A stretch of DNA of 64,000 nt, from the NCBI RefSeq assembly GCF_026262505.1, contig NC_067204.1, forward strand, positions 6,667,797-6,731,796. Direction: 5' to 3'. The notes below the pieces were generated by a model. That model made no database searches. It had not been told where the DNA came from and saw nothing but the letters and a program-made list of their open reading frames with translations. Positions 9,394-20,379 of the stretch are shown here, one piece after another. The stretch's first letter is position 1. Each line of letters begins with the position of its first letter. The position numbers and the translations under genes were made by a program. The stretch is from Trichomonas vaginalis G3. Its lineage: Eukaryota; Parabasalia; Trichomonadida; Trichomonadidae.

Positions 9394-11868
9394 TAGGAAA
9401 TCAATCGAATATAGACTATAAAATGACTTTTATAAAGTTTATCTTCCCAAATTTTTTTGAAAAATCAAAGAAATTGAGGGATTAAATAAGACCTTCAATT
9501 TAAAAGTTTGTAATTAATCTTATTACATGATTCTCTATTAAAGTTGCTTTTAAGATTTTGTGGCAAAATTTACTTTTGAAAGGCTAAATTTTAGTTTCAA
9601 AATATTAATCTTTGTTATATAGTTTTGCAATACAATTCTGAATCTATACTCCGATTTTTGAAAATTCAATAAGATTTCAAAAAATTTATGGTTTATCTCA
9701 AATATTTCTCACAAAATTTTATATTCGATAACATTTCCTAAAAACAAAAATCCGGATTTATACTCTTTACCCAAAATTATAGTTAGCCATGTCAAAATAA
9801 TTAGTTTCTGAAAGAAACTTCAAAAATCTATGTTTATGATTTTTTTAAAATTCCATTCCAAATATAAATTTCCAATCTTCATATTTTATAATTTTTAAAT
9901 CTTGTGTTAAAATTATTTAACAAATGCTATTTTGATAAACCAAAATTTAATTACATTTTTTTCCCAAAAAATCATATACTATTTTAATATCAAAGCGTTA
10001 TTTGTTCTATTTCCCTATATATAACTGCCAGGCATGACGGATAAATTTATTGAAAATTTCATTCTATTTGGCATTCTTTAATTATAATAAATACTAAACA
10101 TTCTAATAAAATTTGTTCTTTTTCACATTTCCTAGTGCCAAAAACTCAAAATTGATTCAAAATTTTGGGATTCATTTATTTTATGTTTTATATCTTCAAA
10201 ATTATTATAATGGCCCATTTGAAACTATTTTAAAAACATCTTATGCAGTAAAGACATACTTGTTCCCTGGATATTTCAAAAAGGAAGGACTTGTCTTTTG
10301 AATAAAATAAATATTTCTTCAAAAATCGTAGAACGTGAAATTTTATTTCAAAAATTTTTAAATTTATGGAATAATTTAATTGTTAGCGCAACAAACCTCG
10401 CCAAGATTTGATTTGCAAAGTAACACTCAATATAACTATATTTTACAGTAAAACTTAAGTTTCTTACAAATTTCGTATATTTTTCCTTGATTATTGCACC
10501 AGATGATTTATAACATGTTTGGTTACTTAAATTCAATACTAATATGTATCCGAAGAAATGATAAACTTAGATGTCTTCAATAAACATTAACCATTCAATT
10601 TTCGATATAATATCTCTATGATTTTCTTTAATATTTTAACTTTTCTATGCTTATTCTGAAGACAACACTCTATGAACAGCTCATGATGGAGTCTCAATTG
10701 GGATATCAAAACAGGCAATCACTAATATATATAATACACCAGAATTATTTTTGTGATATAAAGACTAGGAAAATAGGTTAATAAGTCGGTCTTTCATCTA
10801 GATTACTTCATACATATTTGAACAATTTGGAAGAAATTTTCCAATGTCTGGTGTAATGATCTTAAAGGGAAACTGATAAAGATTTATTTGTGGGATCAGT
10901 CTTTTGTTATTGAAACTTGATGTTGCTATTGACTCTGAATATTTATCTCTTTGGTTATGAAAAACATTATGACTAGTGTCTTTCAATGATCTTTTATCAA
11001 TTTAATTTTTAAATGACTTTATATATGGATGTTTCAATGTTACGACAGTTTAACAACAATGCTTTTTTCACTGCTCTAGATTTTCCTTCTTTTCCATTGG
11101 CATCATCCGAAACAATCTTCGTGCGATTGTCTCATTTTTAGATAGAAGCGATTGCTTTTGAATCTAATTTAGGAAAGAAATAATGATTTTTATTCCAAAT
11201 GGAGAACTTCCTGGACATTCGAGTTTTTTTTGGTCCAATTATATAATATAGCTTGGTTTTTTGTAAGAGGATATTACATTTTAGTCTATTCAACGAGAAT
11301 GGAGAAAGCATCGTATATAAATTAATTAGAATAAATCCAAAAAGTATGAAAATTTGAAAACTCATTGAAATAAAAAAGAGTCGTATCAATTTTTATTTAA
11401 TTTATTTAGAAATGAAAATCAATATTACAAGCCACATTCGAGTGAATTCATCAATGATTGCAATATTATATCAGATAGAAACAAATTTCCTGCATCAAAA
11501 TTGAATACATTTCTTTTTTTTTAGAATCAAATAATTTCATTTCTTTATTTTTAAGTTTAATTCCCAAATATCAGTACTCATTATTCATTTGAGAACAAAA
11601 TTTTAATACACAGTCCATATTGTGCATATAACAGTAGTTAGATTGAGGTACCTCAATTTTACTTCGAGATTTTTTCAGAAACCTGAGTTTATTATCAATA
11701 ACTATTATCTTCAATTTGTTTAAATTTTGTAGAGAAAGATCAAGATTTAGAGATGTTATCATCGTTAAAAAATTTAGCAATCCAAAATTTTATTGCAAGT
11801 GAAAAATATGTTGAATCACATGTTCTATCTTATTTCATAAACAAATATTTTTGCCTCTAAATATTTTT
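9394..11868. other. long AT-rich spacer, no convincing gene
   Basis: About 2.5 kb. Open frames of 60-80 codons at 10113-10301, 10348-10536, 10798-10986, 11138-11389 and 11571-11780 are rich in Phe, Ile, Lys and Asn and show no domain. They look like chance frames. Confidence 0.5.
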
Positions 11869-12921
11869 ATGGAGGGCGATGAAGATTTTGATGAAATGAA
11901 ATCCTGCTACTACCGCTTATATATTGATTATCAAAATTTGAGCAATTCGTTACAGAGAGAGATGGATTTACGCCAAAATATGATTAATACTTTTTATAAT
12001 AATTTTCAATCACTAGTTCAAGGAGATAAAGCGCTAAATAACAATCTATCATCGATGGTTACTAGTAATTTAAATCGTTCTCAGCGGTTACTAGAAAAAC
12101 TGACTAAAAAAAGCGAAGAATGCCTTCAATACAAAGCAAAACTAAGAATTGCAAATAATAGTATAGAGGAAAATGAAGCTGAAATTAATTATTTAAAGGC
12201 TCAACTTAATAATACAACATTTATCCCTTATGAAATTCAAAATAATAACGATCAGCTTATTAGATTACAAAATGAATTAGATATTGCAAATGAAACTATA
12301 AAAAACCTTAAACTCCAACTTGATGAGCATAAATCGAAAAATTTACAATTACAAGATGAACTTACTTGTAAAAACTCAATAATAACTAATAAAGAAAGCG
12401 AATGCATTGAACTCAAAGCAGCAATTACACATCTAACTAATGACCTCAAACAAACACATCAACTCCTTGTAGATAACCAAAATACGATTAAAAGTTTTTT
12501 TAAGACTAATGAAGACTCTCCATGGGGCCACACCAAGCCACTGAAAGATAAAATAGAAGAACTAACAAACGAACTCATTTCTGCAAATAAAATTTCAGAA
12601 CTTGAAAAGAAGCAAATAGAAAGGCAGACATCATTAGTACCTGTTTCAAATGTTCCAATTGATTATGCTAAGCTCAATTCACAATTATTGAGCATTAAAA
12701 ACGAAATGATGAGGACTTATGATGATAGATTCTCAAATTTTCAAAATAACTTTGAAATGATATTAGATGAGCTCCACGATATGCAGAATGCAGTAAATGA
12801 ACCTCCTCCACCGTTGCCACAAGAACCTCAAAAGAATTTTTATTCTTTCAACAAAATTTTGAAGGGAATACTATATTGTTCTCTTCTTATTTTAGTTTTG
12901 TCCAATATCAAGCCTCACTAG
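11869..12921 (+). CDS. tail-anchored coiled-coil protein
   Basis: 350 aa. I chose the ATG at 11869, the first ATG in the frame (MEGDEDFDEMKS). Residues about 20-290 are an almost continuous coiled coil with heptad-like Leu/Ile spacing (for example NNDQLIRLQNELDIANETIK). A short proline run (PPPPLPQEPQ) follows, then a C-terminal hydrophobic segment ILYCSLLILVLS before the end NIKPH. This layout is that of tail-anchored golgins or tethers, but no golgin signature is seen. Membrane tethering is inferred. It stands alone between long spacers. Confidence 0.75.
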   Translation: MEGDEDFDEMKSCYYRLYIDYQNLSNSLQREMDLRQNMINTFYNNFQSLVQGDKALNNNLSSMVTSNLNRSQRLLEKLTKKSEECLQYKAKLRIANNSIEENEAEINYLKAQLNNTTFIPYEIQNNNDQLIRLQNELDIANETIKNLKLQLDEHKSKNLQLQDELTCKNSIITNKESECIELKAAITHLTNDLKQTHQLLVDNQNTIKSFFKTNEDSPWGHTKPLKDKIEELTNELISANKISELEKKQIERQTSLVPVSNVPIDYAKLNSQLLSIKNEMMRTYDDRFSNFQNNFEMILDELHDMQNAVNEPPPPLPQEPQKNFYSFNKILKGILYCSLLILVLSNIKPH

Positions 12922-13097
12922 AATCATATTTATTAATAATTTAGGACTTTTTATTAATGTTCTGTTTGTATTTTAATAAAGATAGCTATCTTTCAACTAT
13001 CTTTTACCATGTTACATTATGTAGATAAATTATATTATCTGCACATAATAAAAAAATGTTTTGTGACTTTCATCACCGAATAAATTCAATTTTTTTC
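12922..13097. other. spacer
   Basis: Short AT-rich spacer between the coiled-coil gene and element B; nothing seen. Confidence 0.4.
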
Positions 13098-14143
13098 TTA
13101 AGGGTGCACCCGTATGTACGTTTATTTGAGAGGAGGAGGATTACCCTCTCAATTTTGAGGGATTCGTTAGTTTATTTTCTCGATGAATATGCAATAAAAT
13201 TTGATTTTTACCTTATCAATATACTTCATATAATATACACATGTTCATGTAAAAACTTTTTTCCAAAATCCTCAGGAATTAAGGATTTTTGAATTTTAAG
13301 AATTTTTTTCGAATTTTTTCGAAAAAAAAATATTTTCAGAACAGCCTTAACGGCTAAGATTTAGGAACAATGTTAAGTATCAAAAAGAAAGGAGGTCTGA
13401 TATAGACAACATATATCGTTGAAGGTTGAAAAAATCTCTAATATTTGAGCCCAAAATTTCAAATTTTAATTTTTTGAAAAAAGAGGCCACCCGTATGTAC
13501 GTTTATTTGAGAGGAGGAGGATTATATTTTGAAAGGGTGAAACATTATGAACATGTTAATTATATAATAATATGTATTATTATAAAAAAGAAAAAATAAA
13601 GCACGTTAAAATTTTTCTTTCTTGATTTTTTACAAAATCTACTTAGAATTATGCAAAATATGACTAAATAATTATAAATTTCAAGTTAAATTTTAATTTT
13701 GATAAATAATTTAAATTTCAAAATATCAAGTTCAGTTCGACTATGTATGTAGTAATTCCTCAATAAAGTGCCAAAACCCTATTAAATATATATGAACATT
13801 TTCAACATTTTAATGTTTTTATTTAAAATTTGATGGAATATGAGCTTCAAACAATTATTATGTAAATAAAAATAATTAAATATATGTATTTATTCGTATT
13901 ACAACCGTAGTAAGTCGATTCTTCCTTTCTTCTACTGAGTTTTGAATTTGATTTCGAATTGTAAAGAGATTCAAAGGGAAAATACTAGCGGATAAAAACT
14001 ACCTCCATGAAAGGGTCATAATGGAGTCAAGTTGTATTTTTTGATATTTTTTGCTTTTCGAGCCTAAATAGGTAGCCAAGATAATGCCTAAAATAAGGTT
14101 CTAAATTCTGAAGTTTACATGATCCTCTCGTGTGCACCCTTAA
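13098..14143. mobile_element. non-autonomous DNA element with TTAA target duplication (element B)
   Basis: The body 13102-14139 (1,038 bases) starts GGGTGCACCCGTATG and ends with the inverse of GGGTGCACACGAGAG: 8 identical terminal bases, 10 of the first 11. It is flanked by TTAA at 13098-13101 and 14140-14143. It shares GGGT(G/C)CAC-type termini and an inner CCTCTCAATTTTGAGGG segment with element A, so the two belong to one family. There is no transposase frame. Confidence 0.75.
13107..13524 (+). repeat. 37-bp direct repeat inside element B
   Basis: The 37 bases 13107-13143 (CACCCGTATGTACG to GAGGATTA) recur identically at 13488-13524. This repeats the left end of element B internally, suggesting a partial internal duplication. 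Confidence 0.85.
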
Positions 14144-14193
14144 TAATCCGAAATTTGCAACGATTATGTCATTATATCATATCGGTAGTTAAG

Positions 14194-14849
14194 CTGTTGT
14201 AAACAGAAATTCATCAAAAGTGACACCTCAGAAAAGCTAAAATATTGAATTTTTGGAACTTTTGATAGAGCACGTTTTTAAATATTAATTAAAGTAAATG
14301 TATATTTTGTAAAGATTCTTTTTAATAAAAAAAATAAAATTTTGAAGAAGAACACAAAATCTTCTGAAAAATAATATCACATAAACTCATATTATTTTCT
14401 AATATATAACTATTTTATATAAAAATCAAATTCAATGATCTTAAAAGCGAAGGATAAACCTCAAAATTTACGAATATAATGAGTGGGAATATAATGCTTA
14501 TCTATCATAAAACCATATGAAATATCAATTTTTGCTTTACGCCTATTCCCACTCATTATATTCGTAAATTTTGAGGTTTATCCTTCGCTTTTAAGATCAT
14601 TGAATTTGATTTTTATATAAAATAGTTATATATTAGAAAATAATATGAGTTTATGTGATATTATTTTTCAGAAGATTTCATTCTATATGCCTATGAAAAG
14701 TACTCTCAAAACTAACTTTTCCTAATTATAATTAAATCTAGAATATTGTATTATGCTTAGTATTATTTCATTTTTCTCATTCAATTTAGAATTTACAAAT
14801 GTCAAAAAATTGAGAGCTGTCACTTTTGATGAATTTCTGTTTATTACAG
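14194..14849. mobile_element. foldback element with long perfect palindrome
   Basis: Outer inverted repeats 14194-14225 and 14818-14849 match in 30 of 32 bases. Inside them, arms 14357-14491 and 14544-14678 (135 bases each) are identical inverted copies around a 52-base loop. No open frame of note is inside. No target duplication is obvious. It could be a foldback transposon or a recent inverted duplication. Confidence 0.7.
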
Positions 14850-16291
14850 TATAAATCATATAATCTATATCTATGCAAATCTCATCTAAAATTTTTTGAA
14901 ACAAACCGCTACCATTTTATAATGGTCCATCTTAAATTCATCATAAATTATTTTTATTATTATAATTATTTTTACAGATATCTTTAATAACAGACATAAC
15001 ATCAGATGTATATTAATTGTGAATACTTATTTTGATGAATTTTAATCCAAAAAATTTCGGCGGCGATTTTAGCTTAAACACATTTCAAATAGCTCACCCA
15101 AAGATAAGACAATCATTTCAACTGTTTTTCATATTAATTTAGAATATATCAATCGTAAATGAATTCAATTCATGGAATTCAAGTGTCTTATATATAAAAA
15201 TTAACATCAAAATCTATATTTGGATCTTATCAATAGATAATCAGGTTATAAAAAGAGACAATAAAGAATCTCAAAATGATGAAAGGAACCTAATAAGATA
15301 TCGAAATATAGTTCAAACGTTAGTTAAGCTATCCAAATATCAACAACATAATAATCAAAATTTTCATCAATTTTTTTTTGAAGCAACACAATCTAATAAA
15401 AAAATTGAATACTCCTGTTATTAATATTTATACAAAATTGGTTGTTTAATAAGGACAATTAATAAACAAAGTTTTTCTAATTTAAGTCATTAAGAAATTT
15501 TGTTAAGAAAATTTCAATGTAATGATAATTGAGAACTACTGTCGTTGAATTGAACTGGCTTTGTTGAAATTTATCCACAATAGCATCATTATATCACAAC
15601 CATGTATATAATTAAGAAAAGTTTTTTTTTTATTGTTTTGATCACGAAAAACTTACTGATGGATATCGACCTTTTAATTCATAATATTTTTCTCCTACTT
15701 GAGGTTAGAGTTTGCTTTCACAAAATTCTAAATTCAGAAAAATTTATCGTTGATCAAAATCTTCAATAACATCACAATAGATATTAATGCTAATCAAATC
15801 ACTATCACTACATTTCTTTTTATAGCAATTTAAATAAAATCACTCTTTCAATAATTGACCGCTAATACAAAAGTTGATTGTTTCTATTTTATCCATATCG
15901 ATGCATTTTTAATAAATGCTTTCATTTAAATCAAAAATAATATTTTCTGTCAAAATTTCAATTTATATAGGTTATCTTCTATCTCTAGAATCCAATACAA
16001 TTATCACGATTTTAACAATTTTTCTTTTAATTCATTTTCAATATCGTTTAAATTCATTCATCTCCATTACCTGAATAAATGATAATTAACGATTTTAGTT
16101 TTATGTCGAAGTATTCAAATCAATTTCAAAACATGAATAATTCAATAGTCATTTGTTGGTTCATTTCTCTGATAATCTCTTCAATATACTATGCGATCTC
16201 CAATTCTTTAAATTTTGATCCCCAAAATTTTTTTATACCTTTCATCAATTGAATATTATTGAAAGCCATCCCTTCAAAACTTGTTAAATAA
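14850..16291. other. AT-rich spacer, no gene seen
   Basis: About 1.4 kb without a convincing frame on either strand. No repeats were noticed. Confidence 0.5.
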
Positions 16292-17029
16292 ATGGAAAGC
16301 CCACCTTACCTTGATATTCTCGTCGAGGAGGATCGTGGGCGATATCTTGAATTACGAAATAATCTCTGCTCCGACAAAATGAGATATCAACGTTTTAGGA
16401 GAACAGATACATTCGACTTAATCTTAGAAGAAATCCACAAATTTTGTATTAGAAACGACAGTGATGACTGGAAGAGATGCCTAGTATGTGGCGTCTGTTG
16501 GTTAAGCAGTTACATAGGTATTAACGTTAAACAATTACGCATCTTGACTGACAAGTCTAAATCAAATATTAATGGTGTTCTTGCCAAACTCGGATACGTA
16601 CAGGTACAAAATACACAGCATAAAAAGGAATTAATTGAAGCCATCCCATTTTTAAAGGGAAATTACCTTGAGCAACGCTTTTGGACCATCCGATCCAATC
16701 CAATCAACACACCATGCTATTCAAGTGGTTCGGACTCGGCCTCAAGTCCTGAAATGGCATCAAGTCCCGAGACCACATCAATTCCTGAAGTTAATTACTC
16801 TCAGACCCCACAACCAATTATCCCAAGAAACTTAGTTGGTATTTCAGCTGACCCTAATGTATATGACATGCCTAACCTTTTCAACGTACTTGACTTGAAA
16901 ATTAGAGATGGAGCTGTCTGTGGTCTTGAACCCAGCGAGATCGATTTCTTTGCAGATCCTGTTTGCTGCTGTCCTGCTGGATGGATCATTCCATCAATTT
17001 CTTCTCAGGAATTATTATCTTATGGATAG
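16292..17029 (+). CDS. IBP39-family initiator-binding-domain protein
   Basis: 245 aa from the ATG at 16292. Residues about 10-125 resemble the initiator-binding domain of Trichomonas IBP39: WKRCLVCGVCWLSSYIGINV, then KSKSNINGVLAKLGY (residues 88-102), the helix that in IBP39 contacts DNA. The family is parabasalid-specific. IBP39 recognises the initiator TCAYTW at the transcription start and binds the RNA polymerase II tail through its C-terminal domain. Here the rest is a Ser/Pro-rich linker (about 145-180) and a short C-terminal part, so the protein is shorter than IBP39 (roughly 340 aa) and may lack the polymerase-binding domain. It is probably a paralogue acting as a DNA-binding regulator. 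Confidence 0.8.
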   Translation: MESPPYLDILVEEDRGRYLELRNNLCSDKMRYQRFRRTDTFDLILEEIHKFCIRNDSDDWKRCLVCGVCWLSSYIGINVKQLRILTDKSKSNINGVLAKLGYVQVQNTQHKKELIEAIPFLKGNYLEQRFWTIRSNPINTPCYSSGSDSASSPEMASSPETTSIPEVNYSQTPQPIIPRNLVGISADPNVYDMPNLFNVLDLKIRDGAVCGLEPSEIDFFADPVCCCPAGWIIPSISSQELLSYG

Positions 17030-17278
17030 TTCTTATTTTTTATGCTTGATATTGTAAATATTCATTTTAATCATTTATACAAATTCCAATTCATACGTTT
17101 TTGATCAAAAATTATGCGAAAAAATCTTGGAATGAAATTATTTTTCGATTTCGGTTGATATTAAATGACTATTTTCAAGTACAAGATCAAATTTTTCGAA
17201 AAACAAAAGAAAAGCGAGGAAATTAAAATAATTAATATTTTATAATAAAACAAAAATCAAAAATGAAAACAAGGAATA

Positions 17279-18208
17279 TCAGGCGAACTGGTGGTTCACA
17301 AGTTGGTAAATGAGTTTCAAGAAAGACTCTTCGCACTTCTGACTTTTTGCTAAAGTATCCAATTCGTCGAATTGATATTGGCTCAAAATACTCACAGCAA
17401 CCTTCGACTGAAATAGATACTGGTAAGCGAAGATGATGTTACGAACAATTCTTGGATTGTAATTTACAACGAGAATTTTGACTTCGTTGTAGAGAACATC
17501 CAGTACAGACTTTATTTTTTCAGCATCTTTACAAATCTCATCGATTCCTCTTTGTGTTGATAAAATTCGTTGAATAATATAAGATGCAAAAATTTTGTGG
17601 ATTTCGCTGCTGAATTTCAAGATGCGTAAGCAAAGAGGAACAAAATCTTTCGAAATCAAATAGTCAAATGCTTCTTGGGAGTTTGACATTGCAATGGTTC
17701 CAATAATTCCGAGAGAAGCAAGCTTAAAGTGCTCACATTCACGACTTTGATTTAATGTATGGAGGAATGGTGTTAGATATGATGGTATATCGGCCTTTAA
17801 AAATTGAGTACGTACTTCATCTGATGCAACTGCAATTGATTGAAAAAGAGTTAGAGCATAGCAAACTCTAGCAGCGTGATTGCTAGATATAGTTGTTTGT
17901 GTTGTAACTGGTGAGTTAGAAATTGCGGCAATGTGTGGTACAACAGAAATAATTTCTTCGAGTAAAGCAGCAACAGAAGCTGGTGATTCCCATAACAAAA
18001 CTCCTATATTAGGAATTTGTTCACGCTGATGAGATAGTGATTGAATTGCTTCAGCTCTATCCTTTTGTGACAATGTAATTAATTTTATTTGCGCAATTGC
18101 TGTTTCATTCCTTACTGCCATTTGTGAATATTGATTCTGCTGCAAAGGTACTTGTGGGAAAAATTGTGGAGCGTTTGACCAGTTGGGAGTTTGTGGTCGA
18201 TAACCCAT
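17279..18208 (-). CDS. CNOT9: CNOT9 (CAF40/RQCD1), CCR4-NOT subunit
   Basis: 309 aa. I chose the ATG at 18208 (MGYRPQTPNW); the open frame extends 6 codons further without an ATG. The armadillo-repeat core is very clear: LLWESPASVAALLEEI, PFLHTLNQSRECEHFKLASL, GIIGTIAMSNSQEAFDYL, FVPLCLRILKFSSEIHKIFAS. These line up with human CNOT9 ([35 protein letters not shown]). It is a conserved subunit of the cytoplasmic CCR4-NOT deadenylase complex and a docking surface for RNA-binding regulators. A Gln/Pro-rich N-terminal ~30 residues precede the core. Confidence 0.95.
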   Translation of the reverse strand: MGYRPQTPNWSNAPQFFPQVPLQQNQYSQMAVRNETAIAQIKLITLSQKDRAEAIQSLSHQREQIPNIGVLLWESPASVAALLEEIISVVPHIAAISNSPVTTQTTISSNHAARVCYALTLFQSIAVASDEVRTQFLKADIPSYLTPFLHTLNQSRECEHFKLASLGIIGTIAMSNSQEAFDYLISKDFVPLCLRILKFSSEIHKIFASYIIQRILSTQRGIDEICKDAEKIKSVLDVLYNEVKILVVNYNPRIVRNIIFAYQYLFQSKVAVSILSQYQFDELDTLAKSQKCEESFLKLIYQLVNHQFA

Positions 18209-18514
18209 ACTTAGTATTGATGTCACTTTTTAGAGCTACTGCATGAGAATTATAAACTATAACAATTTATACGATAAAGAATCATATTATTTAACACTTA
18301 ATTTAAATACAAAATATTTAATACTTTATTTAAATTTGATTTCAATTGAATCAACAAAATACGCTGATATTTCGATATTTGCTAGTCTTACAGCAGCTAT
18401 TAACTTTGGCAAATTTATGGAAAAAGCTGTATAAGCATACATGACATTTTGTGCATATCAATTTTTTAATGCACGCCTGTAACTCCACTTTGGAATATTT
18501 TTATTAAATTTTCG

Positions 18515-18524
18515 TCACCTTTTC
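18515..18524 (+). promoter_or_regulatory. initiator-like core promoter
   Basis: TCACCTTTTC lies about 20 bases before the ATG at 18545 and fits the trichomonad initiator form. Confidence 0.45.
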
Positions 18525-18544
18525 AAAATTTTTCCCGAACAAAT

Positions 18545-19438
18545 ATGAGTGAAACACAAAATGAACGAAAAACCTTTACTTTTAGAGTTGTTGATCTCAC
18601 AGGATTAGATATACCTATTGAGTTAGAAGAGAATACGTCATTAATTCAGTTAAATAAGTTATTACAAACAAAATACAACCTTGATACGTCTAGATGCGAG
18701 TTTTCAACTAACGGAAAACTACTAGAAGATGATGCACGACTCACAAGCGAAATTTTCAAACCAAATAAAATTTTATCAATGTTTAATAATTCTATGTATC
18801 AGGAAAAGTCTTTTCCACGAGTGGATAATGCATTTAGTGGAATCGAGCTTAAATTTACTGATTGCCAAACAAATCTTGCTCAAAAACCAAAATCTAAGGG
18901 AATGATGTTTAATAATATTATCCTTGATAGAAATAACATTACATTACCAGGTGGACATACAATTGCCTTTGATAGACCTTCTAGTTTGAACGAAATGTTA
19001 CAAAATCCAAATTTCTTCTCCAGAATTGCAGAATTAATGAACAATATCCAGAATGGTGTTCCAGATGCAGATGGCGATGTTGATTACGACTCAGATAACT
19101 ATTATGATAACTATGACGATAATTATCCAGAAAGACCAGGCTTTGCTACATTAATGCAGCCACTAAACCAAGATATTGACATGGACGGTCGACCTGAAGT
19201 ATTCGAAGGAATCCCTGCTGCTAATTTCGTTGGTCCATTAGACATGGACATGGGAGTACCACCAGACCAAGGCCAGAATATGAATTTGAATCGTAACTTA
19301 ACACCACAACAACAAGAAGCTCTTCGTAGAATATGTATGCAGTGCGGAGTTGACCAATTTACTGCATTACAAGTATTTGAAGCCTGTGACTATAATGAAA
19401 ATATGACAACGAACTGCTTAATGTCAATGACGGCCTAA
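18545..19438 (+). CDS. UBL-UBA ubiquitin shuttle protein, Rad23-like
   Basis: 297 aa from the ATG at 18545. Residues about 10-82 form a ubiquitin-like domain (FTFRVVDLTGLDIPIEL, CEFSTNGKLLEDDARL). The last ~45 residues form a UBA domain, LTPQQQEALRRICMQCGVDQ followed by ALQVFEACDYNENMTTNCLM, close to the second UBA of Rad23 (LTPEEQ, then ACDKNEELAANYL). An Asp/Tyr-rich linker (about 170-195) separates them. Such proteins carry ubiquitinated substrates to the proteasome. No clear XPC-binding domain or first UBA is seen, so ubiquilin or Ddi-type shuttles are alternatives. Confidence 0.8.
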   Translation: MSETQNERKTFTFRVVDLTGLDIPIELEENTSLIQLNKLLQTKYNLDTSRCEFSTNGKLLEDDARLTSEIFKPNKILSMFNNSMYQEKSFPRVDNAFSGIELKFTDCQTNLAQKPKSKGMMFNNIILDRNNITLPGGHTIAFDRPSSLNEMLQNPNFFSRIAELMNNIQNGVPDADGDVDYDSDNYYDNYDDNYPERPGFATLMQPLNQDIDMDGRPEVFEGIPAANFVGPLDMDMGVPPDQGQNMNLNRNLTPQQQEALRRICMQCGVDQFTALQVFEACDYNENMTTNCLMSMTA

Positions 19439-20379
19439 ACATTTCTTTTTTAAATTTTTAATTCAATTTTTTTTAAAATTATTTTTCATTTTCATAGAAG
19501 TCTTAATTTAACTAGAGGATTCATTTTTAAAACATGTTACATTTCAGCAATTAAGGGTTTCGTTTTGCGAAAAAACGTACAATACGCAATTTCGCTAAAA
19601 AAACATTTGGCTAGCAATTTCGACCTTTGACTCCACTCAAGACGTCACTTTTTTAATTTTGCGGTATCATATTTTTGGAAAATCTTTATGAATATTATAT
19701 AAAAAGTCTCTTTAATATCTATATTTCATATTTTTATCGATTTTTAAAGTTTTTGCGAAAAGTATTCAATTATTTTTGCTATTTGGTCGGGTAAATGTCA
19801 GATTTGCGACATTTTCTGATATGATATTCAGATTCTACGTTGATAATAATGCTTATAGAACCTCTTGCTATTGTGTCAAAATTGCGAAACCGATAGCAAA
19901 AATATCTCGCAATATCAAAATTGAGATATTGAGTGAATTATGCATTATAGAGATTAAAAATCTGATTTGTGAAAACATCTCATCAGTTTCTAGCTAATTC
20001 AAAAATCTTTACTATCTTATTCGATTAAAATGAAAAGGAATAGTTTCATTATGCTTTAAAGGACAGCCTTATAATATAATCATAGTTTTCGCTCAATATG
20101 CAGCATTTTTTTTTCGAAATCTATGGTCAATGTCCTAAATACTGATTGCTTTGCATTCATATCTCTTACATTTTCTATACCCACATCACTATTCATTGCT
20201 ATTCCTATCTTTTTCATTTTTGTTTGTTAGTAGTAGGATAGGATGGGTTGTGTGACTTTTTTTGTTGCATCTATATATAGACGATGCATTAAAATATATT
20301 TATTTATAAATCATTAAAAAATTAACATATTAATTTTAAAATAATTTATTTTATCTTTTATAAAAGAAGCTATATATAG
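19439..20379. other. spacer, no gene seen
   Basis: About 940 AT-rich bases. CTATATATAGA(C/T)GATG occurs at about 20271 and again at 20370 as an imperfect direct repeat just before the next gene. The frame at 19776-19997 has no domain and is not supported. Confidence 0.45.

Noticed and set aside
9394-11780. Several 60-80 codon frames
   Set aside because: AT-driven Phe/Ile/Lys/Asn composition, many without an ATG start, no promoter motif.
18243-18434. 63-codon frame between CNOT9 and the UBL-UBA gene
   Set aside because: Tyr/Leu/Asn-rich, no domain, and it overlaps the promoter zone of CNOT9; likely chance in AT-rich DNA.
19776-19997. 73-codon frame in the 19.4-20.4 kb spacer
   Set aside because: No recognisable motif and low-complexity composition like the surrounding spacer.
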